Assembly: GCF_023721815.1 (NCBI RefSeq)
Contig: NZ_JAMDLI010000007.1
Location: forward strand, 186,001-250,000
DNA length: 64,000 bases
DNA from: Pleomorphomonas sp. JP5
GTDB taxonomy: Bacteria; Pseudomonadota; Alphaproteobacteria; Rhizobiales; Pleomorphomonadaceae
Reading direction: 5' to 3'
The position numbers and the translations under genes are program-made. This document shows, in pieces, positions 1-6,990 of the stretch (positions are counted from its first letter, which is position 1; each line of letters opens with the position of its first letter). The notes under the pieces are model-generated. The model was not told the origin of the DNA. It saw only the letters and a program-made list of their open reading frames with translations, and did not search any database.

Positions 1-1
1 C

Positions 2-115
2 GTCGCCGGCGTCAAGGGCGACGCCGACCGCAACGTCTTCTACGGCTCGGACGCCGACTTCCAGACGTTCCTCGCCGAAAGCGTCGTCCGGCCAGCCATG
101 GTGGCGGAAAGGTGA
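2..115 (+). CDS. C-terminal fragment of an unidentified protein
   Basis: An open frame enters from the left edge and stops at TGA 113-115, giving 37 residues that contain DADRNVFYGSDADFQTF. The codons use mostly G or C in third position, like the neighbouring genes, so this is probably the true end of a longer gene starting outside the window. I do not recognise the family. A promoter-like pair, TTGACT at 132-137 and TATCGC at 155-160 with 17-bp spacing, follows in the 210-bp gap before the next gene. Confidence 0.5.
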   Translation, partial: VAGVKGDADRNVFYGSDADFQTFLAESVVRPAMVAER

Positions 116-325
116 GCGCGCCAGCCCCACGTTGACTTGGCGCGGGCCAGTTGCTATCGCACGGCCATGATGGTGACCCCGCCCCTTTCCGGCCAGTCTC
201 TTTCCGGCCTGTACTATGCGCTGCTGACATAGCGGCGAGGGCATCATTTGCTTGTTCAACCGCGGCCTGACCAGCGGTTGACGTGACGGACACCCACCCT
301 GGCGGCACGCCAGCGCGAGGATGTC

Positions 326-1072
326 ATGTCAGACGCCCCCATGAGACGATCCGATAGCCCCCTGGGCATCATTGGCTTTGGCGCCTTCGGGCAGCTGATG
401 GCCGAGCATCTCCGCGCCTGTTTCACCATCTACGCCCACGACATCGCGCCCGATCCGGCCCGCGCCGAGGCGCTGGGCGCCACGATCGTGCCGTTCGAGA
501 TCGCCGCCACCTGCCCGATGGTGGTCCTCGCCGTGCCGGTCGGCGAGATGCGTGGCGTGGCGGCGCGGCTGGCGCCGCACCTCAAGCCCGGCGCGCTGGT
601 GCTCGACGTCGGAAGCGTCAAGGTCGAGCCCGCCGCCATCCTGCTCGATGCGCTGCCCGACCATGTGGAGATCGTCGCCACCCATCCGCTGTTCGGGCCG
701 ATGAGCGCCCGCGCCGGGCTCCGGGGCGCGCGCATCGCCATCTGCCCGCTGCGCGGCCGGCGCTTCCGCGTCGCCGCCTTCTGCCGGCGGCTCGGCCTCG
801 ACGTCATCCTGACCACACCGGAACAGCACGATCGCGACGCCGCCGAGGTACAAGGCCTGACGCATCTGGTGGCGAGCCTGCTCACCCGGATGGACCTCCA
901 CCCGACGCGTCTCACCACGCGGAGCTTCGAGCTGATGATGTCGGCCGTCGACATGGTCAGGAACGATGCGCCGGAAGTGCGCCGGGCCATCCTCGCGGCG
1001 AACCCCTATGCCGGCGAGGTGCTCAGGCGCTTCAAGTCGCTGACCTCGACGCTGGACGATCCGGGGGTGTAG
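326..1072 (+). CDS. Prephenate/arogenate dehydrogenase-like protein
   Basis: This is a 248-residue NAD(P)-dependent oxidoreductase of the prephenate/arogenate dehydrogenase family, which acts in tyrosine biosynthesis. The N-terminus carries the Rossmann dinucleotide-binding motif GIIGFGAFGQLM at about residues 14-25. The substrate-domain signature THPLFGPMS lies near residue 115, and a conserved-looking segment EVQGLTHLVASLL follows near residue 175. It is shorter than bacterial TyrA proteins and resembles the short plant-type arogenate dehydrogenases, with no chorismate mutase or ACT domain. The ATG at 326 is preceded by CGAGGA. It stands alone, with no aromatic-pathway neighbours, so the exact substrate is uncertain. 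Confidence 0.75.
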   Translation: MSDAPMRRSDSPLGIIGFGAFGQLMAEHLRACFTIYAHDIAPDPARAEALGATIVPFEIAATCPMVVLAVPVGEMRGVAARLAPHLKPGALVLDVGSVKVEPAAILLDALPDHVEIVATHPLFGPMSARAGLRGARIAICPLRGRRFRVAAFCRRLGLDVILTTPEQHDRDAAEVQGLTHLVASLLTRMDLHPTRLTTRSFELMMSAVDMVRNDAPEVRRAILAANPYAGEVLRRFKSLTSTLDDPGV

Positions 1073-1128
1073 GAGAATGGAGCTCCTTTTCCCCTTGAGC
1101 CCCTTCCTGAACCGCCGCTCGCCCCGGT

Positions 1129-2064
1129 TCAACGACCCAGCCGCGCCAGGAACGCCCGCACGCTCTCCCGCACCTCGTCGAGATGGGTGAAGAGGCACGT
1201 GTGCCCTCCCCCCGGCACCACATGGAGCGTGGCCCCGGCGATCTCGCGCGCCGATCTCTCGCCGTGGGAGAACGGCACCACCTTGTCGGCGTCGCCATGG
1301 ATCGCCAGCGTCGGCGCCGTCACCCCGGCAAAGGGCAGCGGCGGCAGGCTGGCGAAGCCCATGGTGTCGGCCAGCGTGCCGGGCATCCGCGCGGCCAGCC
1401 GGTCGAAGGTGCTGTCGAGGAGCGCCGTGAGCAGCGGCCCGGCCTCCGGGTGAGCGAGCGTTTGCGCCGCCAGCGCCGGATCGCCGACGGCCCGCGCCGC
1501 CGCCGTCTCCGGCCGCCGCCCGCGCATCCGGGTGAGCAGCGGCAGAAGGCCGGGCACGCGGATCAGCCAGCCGAACCACCTGAGCCGCTTCAGCACATGA
1601 TCCGGCACGTCGAGGCGGCCGCTCGCCGTGGAGACGAGGATCAGCCCGGCGCAGCGTCGGCGATAGCGAGCCGCGAAGGCAATGGCCGAGGGGCCGCCGG
1701 CCGACACCGCCGCCACGATCGCCCGCTCGATGCCAAGCGTATCCATCAGGGCGGCGAAGAGATCGGCCTGCTGCTCGGGGCTGCTGTCGCCAGGGCTGGG
1801 CAACGTGCCGAGATAGCCGGGGCGCGACAGGGCGATCACCCGGTAGCCGGGCGACTTGCCGAGCAGCGCCTCGGCCAGGATCAGGCTCTGGTCGTAACCG
1901 CCCATGCCGCCATGCAGCGCCAGGAAGGCCGGCCCATCGCCGTCGTCGCTGTGCTGCACCACCCCGAGCCGCGTCCTGGTGAAGAGCACGGCCGGCGTCT
2001 TGGCGGGCGAAACGAGACGGGGGGACAGGCGTGCGTCGGCCACACGGGAAAGGGTCTTGGACAT
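1129..2064 (-). CDS. Alpha/beta hydrolase
   Basis: A 311-residue alpha/beta-hydrolase-fold enzyme. Visible landmarks are the oxyanion-hole region FLALHGGMGGYDQS near residue 48, a nucleophile elbow AVSAGGPS near residue 118, the acid in IHGDADKVVPF near residue 255, and the catalytic histidine in PGGGHTCL near residue 285. Ser is therefore the likely nucleophile. No signal peptide is evident. The gene is monocistronic and convergent with the prephenate dehydrogenase-like gene. Family members include esterases, lactonases and C-C hydrolases; the substrate cannot be told from sequence. Confidence 0.75.
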   Translation of the reverse strand: MSKTLSRVADARLSPRLVSPAKTPAVLFTRTRLGVVQHSDDGDGPAFLALHGGMGGYDQSLILAEALLGKSPGYRVIALSRPGYLGTLPSPGDSSPEQQADLFAALMDTLGIERAIVAAVSAGGPSAIAFAARYRRRCAGLILVSTASGRLDVPDHVLKRLRWFGWLIRVPGLLPLLTRMRGRRPETAAARAVGDPALAAQTLAHPEAGPLLTALLDSTFDRLAARMPGTLADTMGFASLPPLPFAGVTAPTLAIHGDADKVVPFSHGERSAREIAGATLHVVPGGGHTCLFTHLDEVRESVRAFLARLGR

Positions 2065-2340
2065 GACTCATCCTCAGGGGTGCCGAAATCGAAAAACGAT
2101 TGTCGTGGTCGCTGCCTTGCGACGAGGCACGGGAGAGTGTCCGTCAACGATCGAGATGGGCAGGTTTAGCTGTCCCTCAACGGGACCAGCGACGCCTCGG
2201 TGAACTGCCGACCGAGGGGAGAGATAGCGCGAGAGCGACGCGCGGGCAAGAGACGGATCGCCACAGGTCCCTCTTGGGAGTCCATGGGAGTCCAACCGCG
2301 CCTATGTGGAGTCAGCGGATCGCGAAAAGATAGCCGCCCA

Positions 2341-2536
2341 AGAGCCTGGCTCAAAACTCGCTGGGGCGAGGCAGATGGCGACGGCTTCGAGAACCGGAGC
2401 GGAGCGGACTTCCCGTCCGTGAGCACCGGAAGCGCAGAAGACTAAGCCAAGGGCATCCGCCCGAAAAGTTGCAGACTTTTCGGGCCAAGCGGATGCCCAG
2501 GGATGCCCGCCCCAGTAGAGTTTCGAGCCAGGCTCT
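2341..2536. repeat. Terminal-inverted-repeat element, copy 1 (196 bp)
   Basis: The 470-bp gap between 2065 and 2535 holds this element; I see nothing else in 2065-2340. It starts with AGAGCCTGGCTC (2341-2352) and ends with the exact reverse complement at 2525-2536. The inverted similarity continues inward to CTGGGGC/GCCCCAG. Inside is a strong nested hairpin: GGGCATCCGC (2451-2460) pairs with 2489-2498, and CCCGAAAAGT (2460-2469) pairs with 2475-2484. The interior is shared with a second copy at 47834-48109. The right end overlaps the first base of the stop codon of the P-loop gene. It could be a MITE-like element, a structured RNA or a terminator. Confidence 0.75.
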
Positions 2537-3156
2537 CAGCGCGGCGGGGTCAGCGGGCCGGGTATCGGCGGCACCGTCGCCCGGCTCGCGAGCTCGTCGA
2601 CGAGATCGGCCACCGCCTGCGCGTCCGACGCGTCGACCACCCGGAGCCCGACCTCCTGCGCCTCGGCGAGAAGGGCGGCGTTCTCGCGCAGGGAACGGTC
2701 GATGAAGGCATCGATCGGGACGCGCTCGGCGGCCCCACGCGTCTCATAGGCGGCGGCCGTCCGCATACGCTCGACAAGGAAGGCGTCGGGCGCGTGCAGC
2801 AGCACGCCGAACACCTGGGTGGTGAGAAGCGGGGCGACGAACGCCGGCCGAAGCGCCGCGCCCTCCAGCACGAACGGCCGCCCCGCCGCCCGCTCCGCCT
2901 CGATCATCGGCCGCAGCTGCCGCCACATGTTCTCGTGGTGTACCCCAAGGAACCAGTGGATCGTCTCGGGCGACAGCCGCTCGTAGAACTCCAGAACCGG
3001 CGCCGGCGCATCCTGCCACGGCCGCCCCGGATGCCGCCCCAGCCCATCGGTCGACAGCCGCGCCCATCCGAGCCGTTCGGCCAGCCGATCCGCCAGCGTC
3101 GACTTGCCGACATGCGAGGTGCCGCCGATCAGAATGGCCTGCAAGGAGAAGGGCAT
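2536..3156 (-). CDS. P-loop kinase-like ATP-binding protein
   Basis: A 206-residue protein with a Walker A motif GGTSHVGKST near its N-terminus (residues 9-18), the arrangement seen in small P-loop kinases and 2-phosphoglycerate-kinase-like proteins. A long helical middle section is followed by VFGVLLHAPDAFLVERM, which looks like a second core strand and lid. The ATG at 3156 is chosen because GCGAGG precedes it; an upstream ATG at 3216 would add a 20-residue basic tail without a better ribosome site. Its stop codon coincides with the terminal repeat at 2536. The phosphorylated substrate is unknown. Confidence 0.65.
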   Translation of the reverse strand: MPFSLQAILIGGTSHVGKSTLADRLAERLGWARLSTDGLGRHPGRPWQDAPAPVLEFYERLSPETIHWFLGVHHENMWRQLRPMIEAERAAGRPFVLEGAALRPAFVAPLLTTQVFGVLLHAPDAFLVERMRTAAAYETRGAAERVPIDAFIDRSLRENAALLAEAQEVGLRVVDASDAQAVADLVDELASRATVPPIPGPLTPPR

Positions 3157-3263
3157 GGGAACCTCGCGCTTCTGCCGTGATCCATAAACGGACCGCGAGC
3201 CCCCTTTATGAACCATTTATAGCCCATCGGGAAACCGGCAGGGCCGCGCGATGGGCGTCAGTC

Positions 3264-3290
3264 CGGCATTAGGTAGCAAAAGCCACCAGA
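3264..3290 (+). repeat. Left arm of a 27-bp perfect inverted repeat
   Basis: The sequence starts CGGCATTAGGTAGCAAAAGC and is the exact reverse complement of 5405-5431. It lies in the 418-bp gap 3157-3574. The rest of that gap contains only a short, unconvincing 63-codon open frame at 3343-3534 and nothing else I recognise. Confidence 0.9.
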
Positions 3291-3574
3291 TCCAATCCCA
3301 AGTTCCCGGTATGTATCCGAATGGCATACGGGAGCGCATGGCATGGGATTCGAGGACGAGCTGAGACAAGGTCGACATGCGATCGAGACGCAGATCAGGC
3401 TTACTTCAACCAGCCGCAGCCTTCGCAGCTTGCGGCATGAAAGGCGCCAAGAACCACTTATAAAGTTGCTGGAACCTGTTCAAACAAACCGAGCCACCTC
3501 ACCCGTACCGGTCGGAGGGGTTCGACCCAGATGAGACGTTCATGCGTTTCCGCGTGAATGTCCGCTTCGAGCCA

Positions 3575-3961
3575 CTAAGCTTCGTCCCGAAACGTATAGC
3601 TGATGTTTTCCAGCCGATCGGTCGCGAACGCATAGAAGAAGCGTAAGCGGCCGGGCGTCGGTGGCACCCCGTGAAACGAGCCGCCCGGGATGAAGAGCAG
3701 CGTTTCCGGCTTAAGCCGATAGAGCCGACCGTCCACTTCGACGTCGGCTTCGCCCTCCAGACCGAAATAGATCTCAGCTTCGGGATGACGGTGAACAGCC
3801 CATTGGTCGCCGGCAGAGAAGGTCATGATGCCCGCAGCGAAACTATCGCTGTCCGTGACGCTTGATGAGAGCATCTGGCGATACAGGTAGCTCCCCCTGT
3901 TTGGGTCGGACCATTCCTCGTCGGCGCAATCTTTGGGATCGAAAAGCAGGGGGCGGGGCAT
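3575..3961 (-). CDS. Cupin-domain protein
   Basis: A 128-residue single-domain cupin. The metal-binding motif region is WAVHRHPEAEIYFGLEGEA at about residues 55-73, with two histidines and a glutamate in cupin spacing. The second motif region, PETLLFIPGGSFHGVPP, contains a further histidine near residue 98. Such proteins bind a metal and may be dioxygenases, isomerases or ligand sensors. The ATG at 3961 has GGAGA upstream; a longer frame starting at 4111 would overlap the hydrolase. It follows the hydrolase on the same strand with about 46 bp between them, so they are probably one operon under the divergent ArsR regulator. Confidence 0.75.
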   Translation of the reverse strand: MPRPLLFDPKDCADEEWSDPNRGSYLYRQMLSSSVTDSDSFAAGIMTFSAGDQWAVHRHPEAEIYFGLEGEADVEVDGRLYRLKPETLLFIPGGSFHGVPPTPGRLRFFYAFATDRLENISYTFRDEA

Positions 3962-4007
3962 GACGAGGTCTCCAAGGTGACGAAAGGGAGATATGGCCGT
4001 GAGGTCC

Positions 4008-4811
4008 TTAAGACGACAGCATGACGGCAATGATGGCTTCGGGCGCGTCCTCTTGGACGAGATGACCGGCGTTCGGAATGATGACGAGAGGTCGATCCGA
4101 GATAAGTTCAACGAGCCGATGGCCCTGGGCGATCGGAATCCAGCCGTCTTCCCTGCCCCATAGAACCGTTACGGGACAGTCGAGGCGTTCGTAAGCCGTC
4201 TCGATCTCGTGGGTGTAGCGCTGATCCATCTGTGCGATCTGACGACAAAACGCCTTCTGACCGCACTCGCCGCGCCATGGCCGAGCGTAGATGTTGAAGG
4301 CCTCATCCGTTAGCGGATGATGGGTCGCGGTCTGAAGATAAGCCCGCAGAAGCGCCTCGTGAGCATAGGCCGGAAGCCCGGCGAAGGCGGCTTCATGGGT
4401 GCGGACGTGGGAGACGAAGGGCGATCCCCATGGTGCCAAAGCGACCGCATCGATCAGGGTTAGAGATCGGTAGCGCAGGCCATCTAGGACATAGGCCCGC
4501 AGAGCTGTCGCGCCGCCGAAATCATGGGCAAGAACGTCGGGACGTTCCAGACCCCACTCAGCGAAGAGGGTCGTCAAAAGTCTGTTCTGCACGCCGAGCG
4601 AGACGTCCTGACCGTCCCGCATTTCGGACTGCCCGTAGCCCAGCAGATCAAAGAGATACACGGTCCATCGTCTTGCGAGGTGAGGCGCGATCCGCCGCCA
4701 CACCTGCGAAGAGAACGGCGTGCCGTGGATCAGGACGAGCGGCGGGCCCTCGCCGAATCTGGTCCAAGCGACGCGCTGGCCTTCGAAAAGAAATGTCCGA
4801 TCCAGCTCCAT
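4008..4811 (-). CDS. Alpha/beta hydrolase with Asp nucleophile (haloalkane dehalogenase/epoxide hydrolase type)
   Basis: A 267-residue alpha/beta hydrolase. The oxyanion region is LVLIHGTPFSSQVW (about residues 26-39). The nucleophile elbow reads LAHDFGGATAL near residue 95, so the nucleophile is Asp rather than Ser, as in haloalkane and haloacetate dehalogenases and epoxide hydrolases. The acid lies in LWGREDGWIP near residue 218, and the base in IPNAGHLVQEDAPE near residue 248. It is divergent from the ArsR gene across about 45 bp and upstream of the cupin gene. This suggests an inducible degradation or detoxification unit, but the substrate is not evident. Confidence 0.75.
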   Translation of the reverse strand: MELDRTFLFEGQRVAWTRFGEGPPLVLIHGTPFSSQVWRRIAPHLARRWTVYLFDLLGYGQSEMRDGQDVSLGVQNRLLTTLFAEWGLERPDVLAHDFGGATALRAYVLDGLRYRSLTLIDAVALAPWGSPFVSHVRTHEAAFAGLPAYAHEALLRAYLQTATHHPLTDEAFNIYARPWRGECGQKAFCRQIAQMDQRYTHEIETAYERLDCPVTVLWGREDGWIPIAQGHRLVELISDRPLVIIPNAGHLVQEDAPEAIIAVMLSS

Positions 4812-4856
4812 AGCAGGGCTCCACCCATTTACAATTAGCGATATTGCGATATATGT

Positions 4857-5213
4857 ATGGGTATGAATGATCGGTCAACTCAAATCCGCGCGATGGCCAG
4901 CGAGCAGCGCCTCGACATTCTCCGGCTTCTCAAGTCTCCTGGAGACCGGTTCAGGGTTCAGGAGTCGGCCGATCCGGTGGAGTTCGGCGTCTGCGTCACG
5001 CTCATCGCCGATGCCCTTGGTGTCAGTCAGCCGACGGCCAGCCGGCATATCGATCTCCTTCGCCAGGCTGGCTTCCTGACGATCAGACGCCATCAAAAAT
5101 GGTCCTACTGCCGGCGCGACGAAGCCGCCCTTGGCGATTATTTCGACTGGTTGCGTGCCGAGATCTCGCCGGGTTCCGCGTTGGCCGAACCCTCAAAGGG
5201 AAAGGAGGAATGA
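4857..5213 (+). CDS. ArsR-family transcriptional regulator
   Basis: A 118-residue winged-helix regulator. The N-terminal helix MASEQRLDILRLLKSP is typical of ArsR proteins, and the recognition helix is in ADALGVSQPTASRHIDLL at about residues 55-72, followed by a wing around RHQKWSYCRRDE. It has a CV pair after EFG and one further Cys but no classical ELCVCDL metal box, so it may sense an organic ligand. Start codons at 4857 and 4863 are both possible. The short divergent spacer to the hydrolase contains two GCGATAT direct repeats near 4838-4852, a plausible operator. Its stop overlaps a following ATG. Confidence 0.8.
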   Translation: MGMNDRSTQIRAMASEQRLDILRLLKSPGDRFRVQESADPVEFGVCVTLIADALGVSQPTASRHIDLLRQAGFLTIRRHQKWSYCRRDEAALGDYFDWLRAEISPGSALAEPSKGKEE

Positions 5214-5272
5214 TGGCCGCGGTAGGAGGAAGCGGTAAGCGCCGCACGTTGATACCGTCATTGGCAGGATGA
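5210..5272 (+). pseudogene. Truncated start of a lost gene downstream of arsR-like gene
   Basis: A near-perfect ribosome site AAAGGAGGA (5201-5209) sits directly before ATGATG, and the first ATG overlaps the ArsR stop codon. The frame then closes at TGA 5270-5272 after only 20 codons. Such strong translational coupling to a tiny frame suggests that a downstream partner gene once followed and was cut off. The rest of 5273-5404 shows nothing recognisable. A genuine tiny peptide is the alternative. Confidence 0.35.
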
Positions 5273-5404
5273 ATGGCAATTTCGTCCCGCGTAGCTGCCG
5301 TTAGCCGGCGACCACGCGAATGGCAGGTTTCCACCCGTTGCAGTCGTTCCCACCGTCATCTTTCGTTCGATGAAACGCCATCATTACCAACGGTTTGAAC
5401 CAAC

Positions 5405-5431
5405 TCTGGTGGCTTTTGCTACCTAATGCCG
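5405..5431 (-). repeat. Right arm of the 27-bp perfect inverted repeat
   Basis: This is the exact reverse complement of 3264-3290. The match ends sharply on both sides. Two bases later begins a copy of the last 17 bases of the broken mazF gene. Confidence 0.9.
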
Positions 5432-5433
5432 CG

Positions 5434-5753
5434 TCAGTCGGCAAGGCCGAACACCCAAACGGCTCGCAAAGGTCGGCCATCAAGCGTGGTTAATAGAAAG
5501 CCATTTCGGAGGTTTTCGATGATCACAGGCAAGCTGACTGCCAAGGGACGGACGACGATACCGCTGCCAGTCAGACAGGCCCTGCGTCTTCGCGAAGGCG
5601 ACGAGATTTCCTACAGCATCGAGGGCAACGGGGTGACCTTGCGCAAAGGTCCGGACACGGGCGCCAAAGCTCCGTTCGGGACATTCAACGAGTGGGATAG
5701 CGACGCAGACCGGACTGCCTATCGGGATCTTTGAGCTCAGTCGGCAAGGCCGA
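5434..5753. repeat. 17-bp direct repeat flanking the AbrB gene
   Basis: TCAGTCGGCAAGGCCGA occurs at 5434-5450 and again at 5737-5753, on either side of the antitoxin-like gene. Read on the minus strand, each copy encodes the same terminal codons of a MazF-type toxin (Gly-Leu-Ala-Asp-stop). The pattern fits insertion or duplication at the 3' end of mazF. Confidence 0.7.
5519..5734 (+). CDS. AbrB/MazE-type antitoxin
   Basis: A 71-residue swapped-hairpin AbrB-domain protein. The N-terminus ITGKLTAKGRTTIPLPVRQA is the characteristic DNA-binding signature, and the C-terminal tail (TFNEWDSDADRTAYRDL) resembles the toxin-wrapping tail of PrlF/MazE-like antitoxins. GGAGGT lies eight bases upstream of the ATG at 5519. 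It should repress its own promoter and neutralise a partner toxin. No intact toxin follows on the same strand; only a truncated mazF reading toward it is present, so the antitoxin is effectively orphaned here. Confidence 0.75.
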   Translation: MITGKLTAKGRTTIPLPVRQALRLREGDEISYSIEGNGVTLRKGPDTGAKAPFGTFNEWDSDADRTAYRDL

Positions 5754-5949
5754 TCATCACCAGCAGCATGTTGTTGAGCACCAGCATGTCCTGAGGCGAA
5801 AGCCGGCCGATCACCGGGCCGCATTTGGCGCGCGGATAGGCCAGCACCTTGTCCACCATCACCTGCGACACGGCCTTGAGGCCATTGCCGATGGTGGGTT
5901 CAAGGGTGAGCCGCCTCCCGTTGAACCCCTTCGCGGCGGCTGCCCAAAG
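5737..5949 (-). pseudogene. 3' remnant of a MazF/PemK-family toxin gene
   Basis: The minus-strand frame ending at 5737 reads through SQVMVDKVLAYPRAKCGPV and IGRLSPQDMLVL to a Gly-Leu-Ala-Asp end. This is the normal C-terminal third of MazF/PemK endoribonucleases. Homology stops at about 5910; an in-frame stop lies at 5950-5952 and there is no start codon or N-terminal half. It is a dead toxin. The rest of the gap to 6100 shows nothing recognisable, apart from a fall in GC toward the next gene. Confidence 0.75.
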
Positions 5950-6100
5950 TCACTGCTCCTAAGCAGACGGGGCCTGTTCCGAGACTTCTTACCTATAGAT
6001 TGCAGAGCCAAACTCTGCTACCCGGCAAAGCATCCTAGTAGTCTAAATTTTGAATCCAGCAGCAATCTTCAAGCAAAAATATAGACCTTGAGTCCGCAAA

Positions 6101-6985
6101 ATGTTCGAATTCGAGCCAAAGATACAAGTAGAATTCGAAAGAGCGATTGCTGCAGTAGAGAATTTTCCTGAGCCGTCGGGACCAAACACAATTTCGACAA
6201 GGGAGGTAATAACCGCACATTTCCAAATAGCGAATCACTTCTATCTAGAAGGAAATGGCTTAGGCGGTGTCGGACCTAAGGATCTAGGGTTACTCCATTC
6301 CGCCGTCTTCAGGCAAGTATTTGAATTTGATGGAAAAAAGAAATGGACAACACCGTTCGAGGTGTGTGCCACCTTACTGTACGGCCTGATTAAAAACCAT
6401 CCGTTCCATGATGCAAATAAGCGCACGGCGTTTCTATGTGCGGTATTTCAATTGCAAAAATTTGGCTGGTGTCTTTCTGTTCCAGGCAAAACATTCGAGG
6501 ATTTTACTGTCGAAATATCAGACAATAAACTTGATAGATATAGCAGATACTGCGACCTAAAAAAATCCGGGGACACAGATCCTGAAATAAACTTCATCTC
6601 GTGGTTCATAAAAAGCAGTACGCGAAAAATAGACAAAAGAGAATATACCGTAACTTATAAACAGCTACAGGCCATCCTGAAGAGATACGGGTTTGATATT
6701 GTAAACCCGAACAACAACTATATTAACATCGTCAGGATAGAAAAAAGAGGGAAATTCCTAGGTTTCTTCGGAACTGAACGCACCGTCGAATATAGGCTGG
6801 GCCAGATTGGCTTTCCAAGGTGGACTGCGCAAGTTCGACAAGGAGCGCTAAAAACGGTGCGAGAGGTCACGGGACTCACGGCAAAACAAGGCGTCGACAG
6901 TGCGGCCTTTTTCCATGGTGTGGACTCAATGCAATCTCTAGTTGGAGTATATCACCAGCCGCTAATGAACCTCGCAAACCGCTAG
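6101..6985 (+). CDS. Fic/Doc-domain protein with unknown C-terminal domain
   Basis: A 294-residue protein whose N-terminal half carries the Fic motif NHPFHDANKRTAFLCA near residue 105. The HxFxxANKR form is that of Doc-type toxins, which transfer a phosphate or nucleotide onto target proteins; classical Doc is only about 125 residues. The second half (about residues 175-294) is unassigned; YKQLQAILKRYGFDI faintly recalls HicA-like folds but lacks the usual Gly-Ser-His. Base composition is clearly AT-richer than any other gene in the window, pointing to recent transfer. No antitoxin was recognised beside it. It ends five bases before the converging phage primase gene. Confidence 0.7.
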   Translation: MFEFEPKIQVEFERAIAAVENFPEPSGPNTISTREVITAHFQIANHFYLEGNGLGGVGPKDLGLLHSAVFRQVFEFDGKKKWTTPFEVCATLLYGLIKNHPFHDANKRTAFLCAVFQLQKFGWCLSVPGKTFEDFTVEISDNKLDRYSRYCDLKKSGDTDPEINFISWFIKSSTRKIDKREYTVTYKQLQAILKRYGFDIVNPNNNYINIVRIEKRGKFLGFFGTERTVEYRLGQIGFPRWTAQVRQGALKTVREVTGLTAKQGVDSAAFFHGVDSMQSLVGVYHQPLMNLANR

Positions 6986-6990
6986 TAACT

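Larger units (their letters stand above)
3264..5431. mobile_element. Candidate inverted-repeat-flanked gene cassette
   Basis: Two perfect 27-bp inverted copies (3264-3290 and 5405-5431) bracket about 2.1 kb with three genes: a cupin protein, an Asp-nucleophile alpha/beta hydrolase and an ArsR-type regulator. The enclosed DNA appears less GC-rich than the surrounding genes. No transposase or integrase is inside, so this would be a non-autonomous cassette or one that has lost its mobilising gene. No flanking target duplication was found. Confidence 0.5.

Noticed and set aside
132-230. Small frame behind the TTGACT/TATCGC promoter-like pair
   Set aside because: It has only 20 codons, no ribosome site and no similarity; the promoter may serve the downstream gene or be fortuitous.
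329-2071. 580-codon open frame on the minus strand
   Set aside because: It is a shadow frame of two well-supported genes (prephenate dehydrogenase-like and alpha/beta hydrolase) and its translation is Arg/Gly/Ala-rich without domain features.
2100-2445. Several overlapping small frames upstream of the alpha/beta hydrolase
   Set aside because: They overlap each other in all frames, cross the repeat element and lack start signals.
3343-3534. 63-codon open frame within the left part of the repeat-flanked cassette
   Set aside because: It has no ribosome site and low-complexity basic composition, and no family was recognised; it could be a remnant but cannot be supported.
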